DNA of 64,000 nt from Romeriopsis sp046049545 (GTDB taxonomy: Bacteria; Cyanobacteriota; Cyanobacteriia; Leptolyngbyales; Leptolyngbyaceae), in the NCBI GenBank assembly GCA_046049545.1, contig JBJORF010000007.1, positions 1 through 64,000 of the forward strand, given 5' to 3'. The notes under the pieces were generated by a model. The model was given only the letters and a program-made list of their open reading frames with translations, did not search any database and had not been told where the DNA came from. Both the position numbers and the translations under genes were made by a program. Shown here piece by piece: positions 63,004 to 64,000 of the stretch. The stretch's first letter is position 1, and each line of letters starts with the position of its first letter.

Positions 63004-63393
63004 ATGAATTACCTTTACACCTTTGCGAATGCGAGCTTAACGCTGCGAGTGGTTGAGTATTTGCAGCAGCGCCGGGATTTACCGCTGTCGTTTATGACGG
63101 TGATTCATCAGATTAATGGCTGGGTGGTACGCGTCAATTTTGGTCGTCCTTTGGACATTGACCAGCATGCTGACTTCCAGGCGGTCTTGATGGAGATGGG
63201 CATTCCCTGTGAACCATCGATGCGTTTACAAATGGCGCTTTGGGGTTTGGAAACGGGGCAGTCTCCTGTCGAGGTGATGCAGCGCTACCAGATTGCGGTC
63301 GTGTCCCACGGTTGTCCCGATCGGCCGGAAATTGAAGCCTTCCGCAGTCAGTTTGTGCAGGGCTTGGGCTATTGTCCGGAGACGTTGGCCTAG
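63004..63393 (+). CDS. Hypothetical soluble protein
   Basis: 129 residues from ATG 63004; a GTG at 62989 could add five. FANASLTLRVVEYLQQRRDL and MTVIHQINGWVVRVNFGRPL look like an alternating alpha/beta fold. EMGIPCEPSMRLQMALWGLE and a C-terminal helix (ALPEIEAF-like EIEAFRSQFVQGL) follow. Family not recognised. A hairpin covers the likely translation start region. Confidence 0.75.
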   Translation: MNYLYTFANASLTLRVVEYLQQRRDLPLSFMTVIHQINGWVVRVNFGRPLDIDQHADFQAVLMEMGIPCEPSMRLQMALWGLETGQSPVEVMQRYQIAVVSHGCPDRPEIEAFRSQFVQGLGYCPETLA

Positions 63394-63420
63394 TCCTGAG
63401 ACCGAGCTGAGTGGCTTGAC

Positions 63421-63831
63421 CTAACCGCCGAAGGCGTTGGGAATATATGTGTGGAGGCTGTAATACTGTTCATGGTGGCGTTGGGCGAGCAGTGCGGTCG
63501 GTATGGGATGAAAACTATGCCGCACGAGGGCTACGTCGAATCGATAGGGCCGATCGGCCCAGTGTGGATGGGCAGCGATGAAGCATTCGGCGGTTTTCCA
63601 GAGTTTGCGCTGTTTGGTGGGGGTGAGGGCGAGGAGGCCGTCGATATCCCAGTTGGCGGCGGCGCGGGTTTTGACTTCGACGAGGGCGATCGTCCCATCT
63701 GGTGTGAGGCTGACGAGATCGATTTCGCCGAGGCGACAAGTCCAGCGGGTGGCAAGGATTTTGTGGTGCTGGGTTTGGAGATAGTGGGCGACGAGAGCTT
63801 CGCCTTGTTCGCCGATCGGGCTGGTGGGCAT
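63421..63831 (-). CDS. YraN/UPF0102-family endonuclease-like protein
   Basis: 136 residues, ATG 63831. Small restriction-endonuclease-fold protein: GEQGEALVAHYLQTQHHKIL, then the catalytic-looking CRLGEIDLVSLTPDGTIALV and VEVKTRA (the E..D..ExK arrangement). KQRKLWKTAECFI and RFDVALV complete the family pattern. Its role is not settled. Confidence 0.92.
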   Translation of the reverse strand: MPTSPIGEQGEALVAHYLQTQHHKILATRWTCRLGEIDLVSLTPDGTIALVEVKTRAAANWDIDGLLALTPTKQRKLWKTAECFIAAHPHWADRPYRFDVALVRHSFHPIPTALLAQRHHEQYYSLHTYIPNAFGG

Positions 63832-63953
63832 GGCTGTGCAGTTTTCGGAGATTAAGTCATTCTTCCGAAGTTGGGTAGGCGAATCCGACTGAATCTGGGG
63901 TCAAAATTTCGGTTAGGATCAGAATCGATGCTGTTATCAGGAAGTTAAGCGTT

Positions 63954-64000
63954 ATGGTCTGGGCGAGTCGGCAAATGGTGCGGTCAATCGTGGCGGCGAT
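63954..64000 (+). CDS. Start of a further gene (partial)
   Basis: ATG 63954 opens a frame that stays open to the window edge (MVWASRQMVRSIVAA). A purine-rich AGGAAG stands 9-10 bases upstream. The composition could be the start of a signal peptide or membrane helix. Nothing more can be said; a chance frame is possible. Confidence 0.4.
   Translation, partial: MVWASRQMVRSIVAA

Overview
This window is a stretch of cyanobacterial chromosome. The taxonomic call rests on the photosystem II gene psbZ, the Calvin-cycle regulator gene cp12, several protein families seen essentially only in cyanobacteria (DUF2605, DUF2973, a DUF3177-like membrane protein, a Ycf52/SNAT-like acetyltransferase), a DUF4347 giant protein, ftsQ next to ftsZ, and very frequent GCGATCGC-type (HIP1) octamers. 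Base composition is moderately GC-rich. I found no rRNA, tRNA, CRISPR array, transposase gene or prophage. I cannot name the genus from sequence alone.

Layout. 1-6.1 kb: possible tail of an upstream gene, a small membrane coiled-coil protein overlapping a sugar-type ABC permease gene, a GpsA-like dehydrogenase-fold protein, and two convergent membrane-protein genes, one joining a CD225/dispanin segment to a type IV pilin-like domain. 6.1-9.9 kb: gene remnant, EI24-family membrane protein, M48 metallopeptidase, tadA, STAS protein. 10-17 kb: hemF, mrp, rodA, secA. 17-20 kb: GNAT acetyltransferase, then an alpha/beta hydrolase-glutaminase pair. 20-28.7 kb: one 2,878-residue repeat protein, probably secreted. 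28.9-35.4 kb: trmJ-like methyltransferase, a FIST sensor-histidine kinase operon, an exported protein made of four repeated cysteine-pair modules, a cation diffusion facilitator, a CAP-domain exoprotein. 35.4-42.5 kb: antitoxin-like remnant, CBS-CCA nucleotidyltransferase, psbZ, DUF2605, DUF2973, a GTPase, sufE, glmM. 42.6-49.4 kb: small conserved genes, cp12, a second FIST protein, Nudix hydrolase, peroxiredoxin, an eroded toxin-antitoxin pair, argH and a MITE-like insertion. 49.4-64 kb: REC-GAF-histidine kinase, LuxR-type response regulator, ftsQ-ftsZ, argD, an RpoD-family sigma factor, priA with a duplicated 3' end, queA, a hypothetical gene, a YraN-family gene and the first codons of a further gene.

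Most genes are housekeeping: cell envelope and division (rodA, ftsQ, ftsZ, glmM, secA), tRNA maturation and modification (tadA, trmJ, CCA enzyme, queA), Fe-S assembly (mrp, sufE), arginine synthesis (argD, argH), haem and photosynthesis (hemF, psbZ, cp12), DNA restart (priA). They are mostly single genes or pairs, with few long operons. Accessory content consists of signalling proteins, the giant repeat protein, decayed toxin-antitoxin scars and a 236-bp MITE-like element with 9-bp flanking direct repeats.

The most unusual features are: (a) an N-terminal domain of about 95 residues shared by two otherwise unrelated membrane proteins 1.7 kb apart; (b) an exported protein built from four copies of a cysteine-pair module; (c) the FIST-histidine kinase operon plus a second FIST gene; (d) at least a dozen short tandem duplications, mostly 13-15 bp, concentrated at gene ends and between genes, plus an 81-bp duplication of the priA end. 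None of these is proven to be a new system; they are the best places to look.
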